The notes under the pieces are model-generated. The model searched no databases, was not told the DNA's origin, and saw nothing but the letters and a program-made list of their open reading frames with translations. Positions 56,308 to 64,000 of a stretch of DNA of 64,000 nucleotides are shown in pieces (position 1 is the first letter of the stretch; every line of letters begins with the position of its first letter). This DNA is from DASXRA01 sp963737425 (lineage in GTDB: Bacteria > Actinomycetota > Actinomycetes > Mycobacteriales > Jatrophihabitantaceae): positions 71,456 through 135,455 of the forward strand of contig CAVTSX010000012.1 in assembly GCA_963737425.1 (NCBI GenBank), read 5' to 3'. A program made the position numbers and the translations under genes.

Positions 56308-57879
56308 CTAGATCGATCTACGGCCCGGTATGACGACGCTGCTGTCGCCCTCGCGGGGCGGCGCGGTCACGTGTGTTGCCGCGTCAGTGATGAATATCCG
56401 CTCGTAGAGGTCCTCGCCATAGCTGGTTGGCAACGGTCCAGCTTCGATCAGCTTGAACGTGCGCTGCCCGTCATCCAGCCGCTCGGCACGGAGAAAGAGC
56501 GCGACATCCTGCTTGTCGCGGTGCAGCCGCTCAGCCAATTCGAACAAATGCGTGACGACGACGACCTTGATTCCCGCGCCGACTAGTGCGTCGATGACCT
56601 GCAACGCAATCTCGGAGCCTTCTCTTTCGTTCGTCGACGCGAACGACTCGTTGAACAGGACCAGGCTGTCGGGTGTCAGTTCGTCAGCCATCTCGTTCAT
56701 CCTGCTGAGCTCTTCGTCCAGCTTGCCCTTTTCCATGTCGTTGTCTTCTTCTCGCTTGAAGTGCGTGAAGAGACGACTGCACACCTCGGCTCGGTAATCG
56801 ACGGCAGGGACGAACATGCCGCATTGCATCATCAGCTGGGCCAGCCCGACGCTGCGAAGAAACGTTGACTTGCCGCCGCGGTTGGCACCTGTGATCACTA
56901 TCAGCGATTTATTACGCGCATCCACGTCGTTGCCGACTGACCTGCCCTCGATACTCAAGGACAGGGATACGTCATAAAGACCCCGAATTGACAGAGCGCG
57001 CTCGCCGTGGCCTACCGGTACTGGAAAGCAGGTCGGCTCAGCCTTTTCCTCGAGCATCTTCCGGAGGTTGAGGCAACCGATGTAGAAGCCCAGTTCGGTT
57101 CGCAATCTGACGAAGAAGTTGAGAATGTGATCCGTCGATTGCGCGAGTGCGTTCGCGACCAGATTGATCCCCTTACCCCGAAGCTCCTCCAAGGCCCTGA
57201 AGCCGGCCTCATCGCGATCGGCAATTTGGAAGCCGTATGTTTCTGGCCTGCCCCTGCCTGACAGGCGCTGTACCCATCTCTGGTTTGAGACGTTTGGCTT
57301 CCGAAGCACATAGCCGAAGCCCTTGTTTCCTTGCCCGAGCCTAGCGCTGATCAGCACTCCATCACGAAACCGCAGGCGCCGAAGATGGTCGTCGATGCTG
57401 GCAAAGTAGCCATCATCTAGCTCCTTGGCTAGCATTGCGAACAGCGTCGTGAAGGCTTCTGAGTCAAATCTACTCGCCTGTTCGTCGGCGATCTTCCTTA
57501 GCTTCTTGAGTTGTTCCACAAACATCTCCAGGACCTCGACGGAGCGATGCAATATTCCATCAGGGTGGCGGGTCAGGAGAGTGCGGTAAACCTTCCGCTC
57601 AGCGCCTATTGCCTCGACGGCCAGAGTATAGATCTCTATTACCGTTGACGGCTGGTTCAGACAGTCGGCGAGAGCGTGCTGTCTGTATCTTATTAGCTTT
57701 GGGTCGTCAATACTTGACAGAAGAGCAGCGCTGGCAACGTCGAGCAGAAATTTATCATTATTCGCCATTGCATTGAGCAGTGTGCTTAGTTCGAGATCCT
57801 GGACCAGCGCCTCTGCATTGGAGGGCAGTGGTTCCTTCAGCTCGAAGTCGCGGTCGGGGTACATGAGATGAGCCTTCAT
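56308..57879 (-). CDS. MutS-like ATPase, second of a coupled pair
   Basis: 523 residues, start ATG overlapping the upstream gene's stop (ATGA). The C-terminal ATPase domain has IVITGANRGGKSTFLRSVGL (Walker A, about 331-339), DSLVLFNESFASTNEREG (Walker B region) and VVVVTHLFELAERLH. The N-terminal half is helical, like the MutS core and lever, without the mismatch-binding domain I and without a C-terminal Smr nuclease. G+C is clearly lower than the neighbours. Length is far below that of MutS (about 850). Role unknown; presumably acts with the partner as a heterodimer. Confidence 0.85.
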   Translation of the reverse strand: MKAHLMYPDRDFELKEPLPSNAEALVQDLELSTLLNAMANNDKFLLDVASAALLSSIDDPKLIRYRQHALADCLNQPSTVIEIYTLAVEAIGAERKVYRTLLTRHPDGILHRSVEVLEMFVEQLKKLRKIADEQASRFDSEAFTTLFAMLAKELDDGYFASIDDHLRRLRFRDGVLISARLGQGNKGFGYVLRKPNVSNQRWVQRLSGRGRPETYGFQIADRDEAGFRALEELRGKGINLVANALAQSTDHILNFFVRLRTELGFYIGCLNLRKMLEEKAEPTCFPVPVGHGERALSIRGLYDVSLSLSIEGRSVGNDVDARNKSLIVITGANRGGKSTFLRSVGLAQLMMQCGMFVPAVDYRAEVCSRLFTHFKREEDNDMEKGKLDEELSRMNEMADELTPDSLVLFNESFASTNEREGSEIALQVIDALVGAGIKVVVVTHLFELAERLHRDKQDVALFLRAERLDDGQRTFKLIEAGPLPTSYGEDLYERIFITDAATHVTAPPREGDSSVVIPGRRSI

Positions 57880-59411
57880 GATGGCAACCGCCTTCTGAGC
57901 CGTTCGCGGGTGAGTCCGTACTTTTCGGCGATGGTGATCGCATAGGCGCGGCCGTCGGCTGGTCTACGCTCAATCCTGTACGTTCGTACTGCAGGATTTT
58001 CCGGATCAACCGAGCTCACCATACTCACGGTCGAATCACCGAGAGAGGTAAGTTCGTCGATGAAGGTGACGTAGACGCATAACGCGTCTACCTGGATGAT
58101 CTGCTCGATTGTCTTCCTGCCGAGAAACAGCGCATCCGTCACCGTCGTCGAGGTGAAGATTTCATTCATTATTACGATGCTATGAGGCGTTGTCTCGCCG
58201 AGAATATCGTGGATTCTGATGAGATCGTCCTCTAATTTGCCACGAAGATCTTTGAGATTCTCCTCTTGTTCGAAGTGTGTGAACAAGCGATCGAACAAGT
58301 AGAGTCGAGCCTCCCGGCCCGCGACCGGGAGACCCAGGCTGGCAAGGTAGTGCAATTGGCCGAAGGTTCTGGCAAACGTCGTCTTGCCACCCTGGTTCGG
58401 CCCAGTGACGACGAAGATCCGCTCCTGACCTCTCAAGTAGAGATCGTTGCGTACGATTGATACACCCTCAGGCACGAGCTTGCTTGCCAGCGCAATATCG
58501 AATGTGTCGTATGCACGGACCTCTTTGGAACGGTCCGACACCGCCGGGTAGCAGAATGTGAGGCCGGTCGATCCGAGCAGCTTCGCGAAGCTAAGGTACG
58601 CGACATAGAACTGGACTTCTCGATCAAAGCGCCGTACAACAGCGTCGAGATAATTGCGGTGCCGCTCACAGTAGTCATCTAACGACGAATAGGTATCGGG
58701 ATACAGTCGTGCGACGCAGCTCAATATGCGGGATTCGACATTGTCCATGTCAAGCGAGTTACTGAACTTCACACGATAGTCTTTTACTGCACCCTGCTCG
58801 AACTTCTCGAATGTCTGGAGCACATCGGCGCTGTAGTCGAGCTCATCGTTGTACCTGCTCACCCGGACTCGGGAACCTCTTATATTGATGCTGTACCTCA
58901 CTGCCGCCAACTCGTTCTTGAGTTCAGTCGTCTCCCCGAGAAGACCACGGAAGGTATCGGACTCGATGTATGACCTGACATAGTCACGAAGGCCGTCAAG
59001 TCCGCGCGACCGCACCTTGGCGGCCGTCAGATTATCAGCAAGGGCACCAACGGCCTCGCAATAGATCCCCACCGCGTCCAGGAACCAGGCTTCCTTCTGG
59101 TATCTATAGTGGAGTTTGCCAGATTGCGTAAGATGCTGGCGCATTGCGCTCATCTTCTCGGCAAACGACTCGATGGCGTCATGGACTGCGCTACTCTGCA
59201 GCTCTCGCATTATCTCGTGCCGATAGCTGATCGACTTCACGTCATTCAGCTGGGTATAAAAGAACGGCTTCAAATTGTATTCGCCCCGGCCAAGGGTGAT
59301 GGCGTCCACCACCTGGTCAAGATTCAAGTCGGCAAAGAACGTCGGCTCGCTCTGCTCGTCTATCCCTTTCCTGTCCACTGGCTCATCGAACAGAATGCTC
59401 GAGAAAGGCAT
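57876..59411 (-). CDS. MutS-like ATPase, first of a coupled pair
   Basis: 511 residues. ATPase motifs: FVVTGPNQGGKTTFARTFGQ (Walker A, about 337-345), PHSIVIMNEIFTSTTVTDAL (Walker B region) and VYVTFIDELTSLG. The region ahead is helical, with no MutS domain I. It is similar in plan to, but clearly different in sequence from, the second protein, so the pair is an old duplication or a true heterodimer. Low G+C and AT-ending codons mark recent transfer. A 600-bp gap lies upstream. Confidence 0.85.
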   Translation of the reverse strand: MPFSSILFDEPVDRKGIDEQSEPTFFADLNLDQVVDAITLGRGEYNLKPFFYTQLNDVKSISYRHEIMRELQSSAVHDAIESFAEKMSAMRQHLTQSGKLHYRYQKEAWFLDAVGIYCEAVGALADNLTAAKVRSRGLDGLRDYVRSYIESDTFRGLLGETTELKNELAAVRYSINIRGSRVRVSRYNDELDYSADVLQTFEKFEQGAVKDYRVKFSNSLDMDNVESRILSCVARLYPDTYSSLDDYCERHRNYLDAVVRRFDREVQFYVAYLSFAKLLGSTGLTFCYPAVSDRSKEVRAYDTFDIALASKLVPEGVSIVRNDLYLRGQERIFVVTGPNQGGKTTFARTFGQLHYLASLGLPVAGREARLYLFDRLFTHFEQEENLKDLRGKLEDDLIRIHDILGETTPHSIVIMNEIFTSTTVTDALFLGRKTIEQIIQVDALCVYVTFIDELTSLGDSTVSMVSSVDPENPAVRTYRIERRPADGRAYAITIAEKYGLTRERLRRRLPS

Positions 59412-60022
59412 GAGAAAGTCCTCTGCGGCTGTAGCGGCATGGATTGGTCCGAGCGCTGAAGGGTGCCACGAGCGTGCGTGACGCGGAGTGCCCGGCGGGT
59501 CAACGGAGTCCCGGCATTACTGCAGGGCTTTGACCGCAAGGACCGTCGCGAGATGCGCCGGTTCGGCCGGTCTCCAGCGATGCCGTCTCGCAGCTTCTGG
59601 CCGCAGTCATCCGGTGGCCGAACCGCTGGCGGACGTCGCGGATGGTTCGGCGAGTCAGCCTACCGTCGCCTGGCCGGGCTGTGACTGCGCTGCGCGACCG
59701 CCGATAGCTGTGCACACACATGCCGACGCTCCTTCCCACGCTAGTGCGTGTCAGGGACCGTCAGCGGCATGGCCGCGATTCGGTGGCGAGCCCCATCGCC
59801 TGTTAACCATTATGCGGTGGCTCGCGCCTCTCCGGCCACTCGTTCGACGGCAGCTGCTCCAACCGGTGGTTCTGGTTTCGATAACAACCACGCCGACAAT
59901 TAGGCCAGTGGCAGCAGGCGCATCGGCGTTACGGCCGCGCGCACGGACCGAATCGTCGATCGAAGGCTCGGCCGTACTTGGATACGGCGGTCGCGCCGCA
60001 TCGACCGACCAGGATGGATGGC
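59412..60022. other. Gap upstream of the MutS-like pair
   Basis: 611 bp with no supported gene. It should hold the promoter of the MutS-like operon. Copy C of the two-armed repeat lies at 59752-59800. Open frames here are arginine-rich and have no family resemblance; the text may contain remnants of older genes. Confidence 0.5.
59752..59800. repeat. Two-armed dispersed repeat, copy C
   Basis: Diverged copy: AGGGACCGTCAGCGGC, 16-bp middle, GGCGAGCCCCATCGCC. Both arms align with copies A and B with two or three changes each; the middle does not. Confidence 0.7.
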
Positions 60023-60916
60023 TCACCGCATGGTCGGGTAATAGTCCGCACCGACGAGTCGGTCATGAGAGAAGAACAGCGCCCATACGCTGCCCTTCTT
60101 CGCCTTCAGCCCGGTCAACGTCACCCTGTCCTCGGCGGCGAGGGTCGCGATGATGTCAGGGATTACCGTGCCCTGCGAGCACACTGCTGGTGTCGCCGAG
60201 TCGGCTGCGAGGTTGCGCAGCCGACGCAACGCAGGTTGGGGATGTTCGGCATATGTCTCCTCGCCGAACGTGTCCTCTGGATCTACTGCCACGCCGAGAT
60301 CCGCGGCGAGCGGCGCGACTGTGTCGATGCACCGGACGTTGGGCACAGTGAGCACTCGTGAGACCCCGAAGATGGGCAGCACATGTCGCAGGGCCTCCGC
60401 TTGCGCGAGCCCGGCGGCATCCAGCGGCCGCAGCGTGTCGTCCGCGAGCGACCGGGCCGGGTCGCCGGCTGCAGCGTGGCGAACCAGCAGCACCGCGGCA
60501 TCGACATCGACGGCATCGAGCGAATCGAGTAGGCCGGCGTCCTGCCGATAGCTGAGCCGTCGCCGCGCAGCCGCTGGTGAGAGCCAGACGAGCTCGTCGA
60601 CCTCCGCCGTGCTGGCGAATGTCCCAGCCTCGGCTCGCATCGACCAATAGTCGACGGTTTTCGGCCCGAGCCTGGTGGCATAGGTCCGACTGGGTAGCCG
60701 GCGATCGGCCACCGTCTGCTGAGCGGTCTTCTCGGCGACTTTGCGGGCGGCGCCAGCCAGCGGGTGCTCGTTGTGCTTCAGCTTTCCTTTCGGGAAGGTC
60801 CAGTCGTCGTACTTGGGTCGGTGGGCAAGGGCGACCTCGACCTGGCCGGACACGCTGCGCCACAGCACGCCGCCGGCGGCCCGGATGACGTGCTCGTCAC
60901 CCGGACGCGGCGTCAT
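60023..60916 (-). CDS. Nudix/histidine-phosphatase protein (MutT1 type) with damaged Nudix box
   Basis: 297 residues from the ATG at 60916. N-terminal Nudix domain (AAGGVLWRSVSGQVEVALAH; DDWTFPKGKLKHNEHPLAG) and C-terminal phosphoglycerate-mutase-like domain starting LLVRHAAAGDP, as in mycobacterial MutT1, which hydrolyses oxidised nucleotides and diadenosine polyphosphates. The Nudix box reads RKVAEKTAQQ where the family has REVxEETG: both key Glu positions are Lys and the Gly is Ala. The phosphatase half has CSQGTVIPDII. The Nudix activity is probably lost; the frame is still open. Confidence 0.8.
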   Translation of the reverse strand: MTPRPGDEHVIRAAGGVLWRSVSGQVEVALAHRPKYDDWTFPKGKLKHNEHPLAGAARKVAEKTAQQTVADRRLPSRTYATRLGPKTVDYWSMRAEAGTFASTAEVDELVWLSPAAARRRLSYRQDAGLLDSLDAVDVDAAVLLVRHAAAGDPARSLADDTLRPLDAAGLAQAEALRHVLPIFGVSRVLTVPNVRCIDTVAPLAADLGVAVDPEDTFGEETYAEHPQPALRRLRNLAADSATPAVCSQGTVIPDIIATLAAEDRVTLTGLKAKKGSVWALFFSHDRLVGADYYPTMR

Positions 60917-61273
60917 AGATCGCCACCAGCCATCCCTCCAGGTTCCGCCTGCAACGATCGCGCCGGTCTGCCAGCTGCCCACAGTTCGCGGGTGCAGCGC
61001 TCTGCAGCCTGCCGGTGGCTGGCGCCAGAGGACCAACCTGACGTTGGGCGGGTATCGAGCGCTGAAATGACCAACCCGGCCGTGATCTCGGCCCAGCCAG
61101 CTTGGCCCTTTCGGACCGGCGACGCCGACGTTTGCGACTGGTCACCCGGCGAACATGACGTCGCGTGGCACAGCGAATGCGGCAAGTCGGCGCGTGCTAC
61201 GTGGTGCGCATGACGAACGCCTCGCTCTCGGGGAGGCCAGCGGTCTCGCTCGATGACAGGGGGTTCCGACATC
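60917..61273. other. Gap between the Nudix gene and the glutamine synthetase pseudogene
   Basis: 357 bp, no supported gene. Open frames here show no family resemblance. Must include the promoter for the Nudix gene, if it is expressed. Confidence 0.5.
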
Positions 61274-62688
61274 TCAGACGTCGAAGTAGAGCTCATACTC
61301 GTGCGGAGTCGGCCGCAGGCGAATCGGGTCAAGCTCGCGGGAGCGCTTGTACGCCAGCCACGTTTGCAGCAGATCCTCAGTGAAGACACCGCCGGCCTGG
61401 AGATAGTCGCTGTCGGCCTCCAGTGCGTCGAGCACGGCATCTAACGATCCGGGTACCTGATCGACACTACGGAGCTCGTCCGGCGGAAGCTCGTAGAGGT
61501 CCTTGTCGATGGGCGTTGGCGGCTCGATGCGATTCTTGATCCCGTCTAGGCCGGCGAGCAACATGGCCGAGAACGCCAGGTAGGGATTGCATGATGGGTC
61601 GGGCACTCGGAACTCGATCCGTTTGGCCTTGGGGTTCGCTCCGGTGATCGGGATGCGAGTGCACGCGGACCGGTTGCCCTGCGAGTAAACGAGGTTCACT
61701 GGCGCTTCGAAGCCGGGCACGAGGCGGCGGTAGGAGTTCACGGTGGGGTTGGTAAAGGCCAGCAGCGAGGGCGCATGGGCCAGCAGGCCACCGATGTACC
61801 AGCGGGCGGTGTCCGACAGTCCGGCGTAGCCAGCTTCGTCATAGAAGAGAGGTCGGCCTCGGAGCCACAGGCTCTGGTGCGTGTGCATGCCCGAGCCGTT
61901 CTCGCCGAACAGCGGCTTTGGCATGAACGTGACTGTCTTGCCGTGCGCCCAGGCCTCGCTTGACGATGTACTTGAACAACATCAGGTTGTCTGCGGCGTG
62001 CAGCAGCGTCGAGTACTTCGTGCTGATCTCCGCCTGGCCCCCGGTGCCGACCTCGCGATGTCCGCGCTCGACGATCAGGCCGGCGTCGAGCAACCTGAAT
62101 GTCATTGCGTCGCGCAGATCGGCGTAATGGTCGGTTGGCGATACAGGGAAATAACCGCCCTTGTAAGCAGTCTTATAGCCGAGATTTCCACCTTCCTCGT
62201 CGCGGCCGGTGTTCCAAGCGCCCTCGATCGAGTCCAGTTGATGGAGGTAAGCGTTGGCCGAGGTGGCGTAGCGCACGGAGTCGAAGATGTAGAACTCGGC
62301 CTCGGGACCGAAGTATGCGGCGTCGGCGACGCCGCTGTCGGCCAGGTAGGCCTCGGCTTTCTTGGCGATATTGCGAGGGTCCCGACCATAGGGCTCGCCG
62401 GCGCGTGGGTCGTGGATGAGAAGTTCAGCGCGAGGTCTTGCGGACCGAAATGGGTCAATGATCGCGGTGCTCGGGTCGTGCATCAGCAGCATGTCCCACT
62501 CGTAATCGCCTGAAAACCGCGGATCTATCAGCCGTCGAATCAATACCCCCGTTCAGTTCCGTCTCGCCGAAGAAGCGGGCCGGCAGCGCGAAGTGCTGGA
62601 TGGTGCCAGGCAGGTCACAAACCTAACGCCAACAGCCCACGCCGCCGTCCGCGATGTGGGCGAGAAGCTCGTCGCCGCTACCGAACAT
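61274..62688 (-). pseudogene. glnA: Glutamine synthetase (type I) pseudogene
   Basis: Reading across frames gives a full GlnA of about 470 residues: MFGSGDELLAHIADGGVG, then DLPGTIQHFALPARFFGE, IRGFQAI, EWDMLLMHDPSTAIIDPF, EAEFYIFDSVRY, the active-site AWAHGKTVTFMPKPLFGENG, SGMHTHQSLW and a normal C-terminus. There are frame changes near 62640, 62615, 62500 and 61960. In addition the codons after FDG are TGA TAG where the family has two Ser codons, so this is true decay, not only base-call error. An intact glnA is expected elsewhere in the genome. Confidence 0.9.
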
Positions 62689-63376
62689 GACGTCACCCCG
62701 CCCTCCCGGCGTGAGCCGCCATACACGTCGATGTGCTGACCGGCATCCCACCCGAGTAGTCGAGTAGGGACCGTTGGCGGCCGGGTACCGCAATTGTCCG
62801 GCGAGCCCCACCGCCGTGCCGGACACAGTACCGGGTGCTCGACGCTGTTCGGCAGTGCGGCGCGCCGCATGAAGTCGGCCCCGTCGGATGTCACCACACT
62901 GCCGGTCGGCCACAGTTAATCGCGCGGGAGTTGCCGGACGCAAGGCCGATGGCCATCACGGCGCCGACCGCGAGGCCGAGCAGATCTGATCGTCGGGAAA
63001 TGGCGCATGCCGGAGGACGAGGCGATTTTCCGGCTATCGAGAACCCTGGAGCGCATAACCGCTGTTGCGACTGCTCGGCGATAGTCGACGAATTCTCTGT
63101 CACGCATAGCTTCCGTACGCTCCCCGCCCATCGCCGGATTCCTCCGCAGCGCACAATCCCTCGCGTGCCTTTCAAGAAGCCGGCCCGGTTGCGGCCCCTC
63201 AACTGAGGAGGAGGTAACCGCGGGCATTGCCGCCGCCAGGTACCGGGCCCCACCGATCTCGCCGCGGCGCCGGTGACTTTCGGCCCTGGCACCACGCTCT
63301 CCCGTCGACAAAGGTTGACGCCGCTGCCGCGCCCCGGGTCGACGTCGTGGGTGCACAACCTTGGAAGGATGATGTC
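62689..63376. other. Gap between two broken housekeeping-type genes
   Basis: 688 bp. Copy B of the two-armed repeat is at 62764-62819. The rest has no gene I can support; G+C falls and AT-rich words appear around 62890-63130. The enolase ribosome site GGAAGG is at 63363. Confidence 0.55.
62764..62819. repeat. Two-armed dispersed repeat, copy B
   Basis: Left arm GTAGGGACCGTTGGCGGC (identical to copy A), 18-bp middle, right arm GGCGAGCCCCACCGCCGTGC (one mismatch to copy A). Same orientation as A and C. 76 bp upstream of the glutamine synthetase start. Confidence 0.85.
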
Positions 63377-64000
63377 GTGCTAACCATTGACGGTCTCTCC
63401 GCGATCGAGATTCTCGATTCACGTGCCCGGCCGACGCTAGCGGTCAGCATTGAATTGGCAGGCGGGGCAACGGCACGCGTCGGCGTACCCGCGGGCGCGT
63501 CGACCGGGTCACGCGAGGCGACCGAGCTTCGCGACGGCGACTGAGCTCGCTACGGCGGCCAAGGCGTCCTGAAAGCGGTGGAGAATGTGAACGGGGAGAT
63601 CGCCGATGCCCTTCGGGGGCGAGCGTTCGCCGGGCTGGCCGAACTCGACGAGACGCTCATCGCCCTGGACGGGACGCCCGGAAAGTCACGGCTGGGCGCG
63701 AACGCAGTCGTCGGGGTGTCAATGGCGGCGGCGCGTGCCGCCGCGGTGGCCGCCGGCGAGCCGTTGTGGCGCTGGCTCCTACCCTCGGGTGTTACGCCAA
63801 GACTGCCGGTGCCGCACTTCAACGTTGTGAATGGCGGGATGCACGCTCCGAATGACCTGGATTTCCAGGAGTTCATGCTCGCGCCGCTGGGTGCGCCGAC
63901 GGTTGCCGAGGCGGTACGGGCGGGCGCTGAGATCTACGCTGCGCTCCGGCGCAGGCTCGCGTCCAAGGGCCTGGCAACTGGTCTGGGCGACGAGGGAGGT
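63377..64000 (+). pseudogene. eno: Enolase with an in-frame stop codon; 3' part outside the window
   Basis: Start GTG at 63377 after GGAAGG: VLTIDGLSAIEILDSRARPT, GVPAGASTGSREATELRDGD, then TGA at 63541 and, in the same frame, ARYGGQGVLKAVENVNGEIA. The TGA stands where enolases have Lys or Arg (DGDK/R); CGA to TGA is one transition. Beyond it the frame stays open with VPHFNVVNGGMHAPNDLDFQ and GLGDEGG. Nothing suggests selenocysteine or a shift. Probably a recently inactivated second enolase. Confidence 0.85.

Noticed and set aside
56187..62819. Insertion sequence bounded by copies A and B
   Set aside because: No transposase in between, the copies are direct with a variable middle, and a third copy lies inside; better described as a dispersed repeat.
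63541..63543. Selenocysteine or programmed recoding at the enolase TGA
   Set aside because: Enolases have no Sec at this site, no hairpin of SECIS type is evident, and a single CGA to TGA change explains it.

Overview
High-G+C actinobacterial chromosome carrying an integrated conjugative element (ICE). The organism call rests on the left end: a minus-strand cluster pknB - pbpA - rodA - pstP - fhaB - fhaA next to tRNA-Leu, the arrangement found near the origin in mycobacteria and their relatives. A response regulator/histidine kinase pair precedes it. I cannot name the genus.

Layout. (1) 1-10.28 kb: two-component system, a bidirectional terminator, then the Ser/Thr kinase and cell-wall elongation operon. 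(2) 10.28-10.36 kb: tRNA-Leu(CAG). (3) About 10.36-50.9 kb: an ICE inserted at the 3' end of that tRNA gene. It holds a tyrosine integrase at the left end, a GIY-YIG protein, a type I restriction-modification locus (hsdR, hsdS, hsdM), a MobF relaxase-helicase, a putative oriT, a DUF2637/DUF2786/metallohydrolase/UvrD-like block, regulators, an SF3 (D5-like) primase-helicase followed by an iteron-rich gap, a type IV secretion cluster (NlpC/P60 hydrolase, small membrane proteins, VirB6/TrbL-like, SCO6880-like, VirB4-like, VirD4-like), an ArdC-type antirestriction protein, an HNH protein, a second (CHC2/TOPRIM) primase and an excisionase-like protein at the right end. (4) 50.9-56.2 kb: a chromosomal-looking operon MFS - DUF4129 - small protein - MoxR - DUF58 - membrane protein. 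(5) 56.2-62.8 kb: two overlapping MutS-like ATPase genes of clearly lower G+C, then a degraded Nudix/histidine-phosphatase gene and a glutamine synthetase pseudogene. Three copies of a two-armed repeat lie in and around this stretch. (6) 63.4 kb to the end: an enolase gene with an in-frame stop.

How it works together. The relaxase would nick oriT, the VirD4-like protein would couple the DNA to the VirB4/VirB6-type channel, and the NlpC/P60 protein would open the wall. ArdC and the modification enzyme would protect DNA in a new host, and two primases, a UvrD-like helicase and an iteron region suggest replication of the excised circle. In that circle xis lies just upstream of int.

Main discoveries. 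A roughly 43-bp motif occurs six times in the ICE, always 58-69 nt upstream of the first start codon of a transcription unit, including the relaxase on the opposite strand. It looks like the shared control element of the transfer regulon. Many ICE genes carry single-base gains that break the frame, whereas the flanking 1-12 kb and 51-59 kb have none; this is either localised sequence error or an unusual decay pattern.
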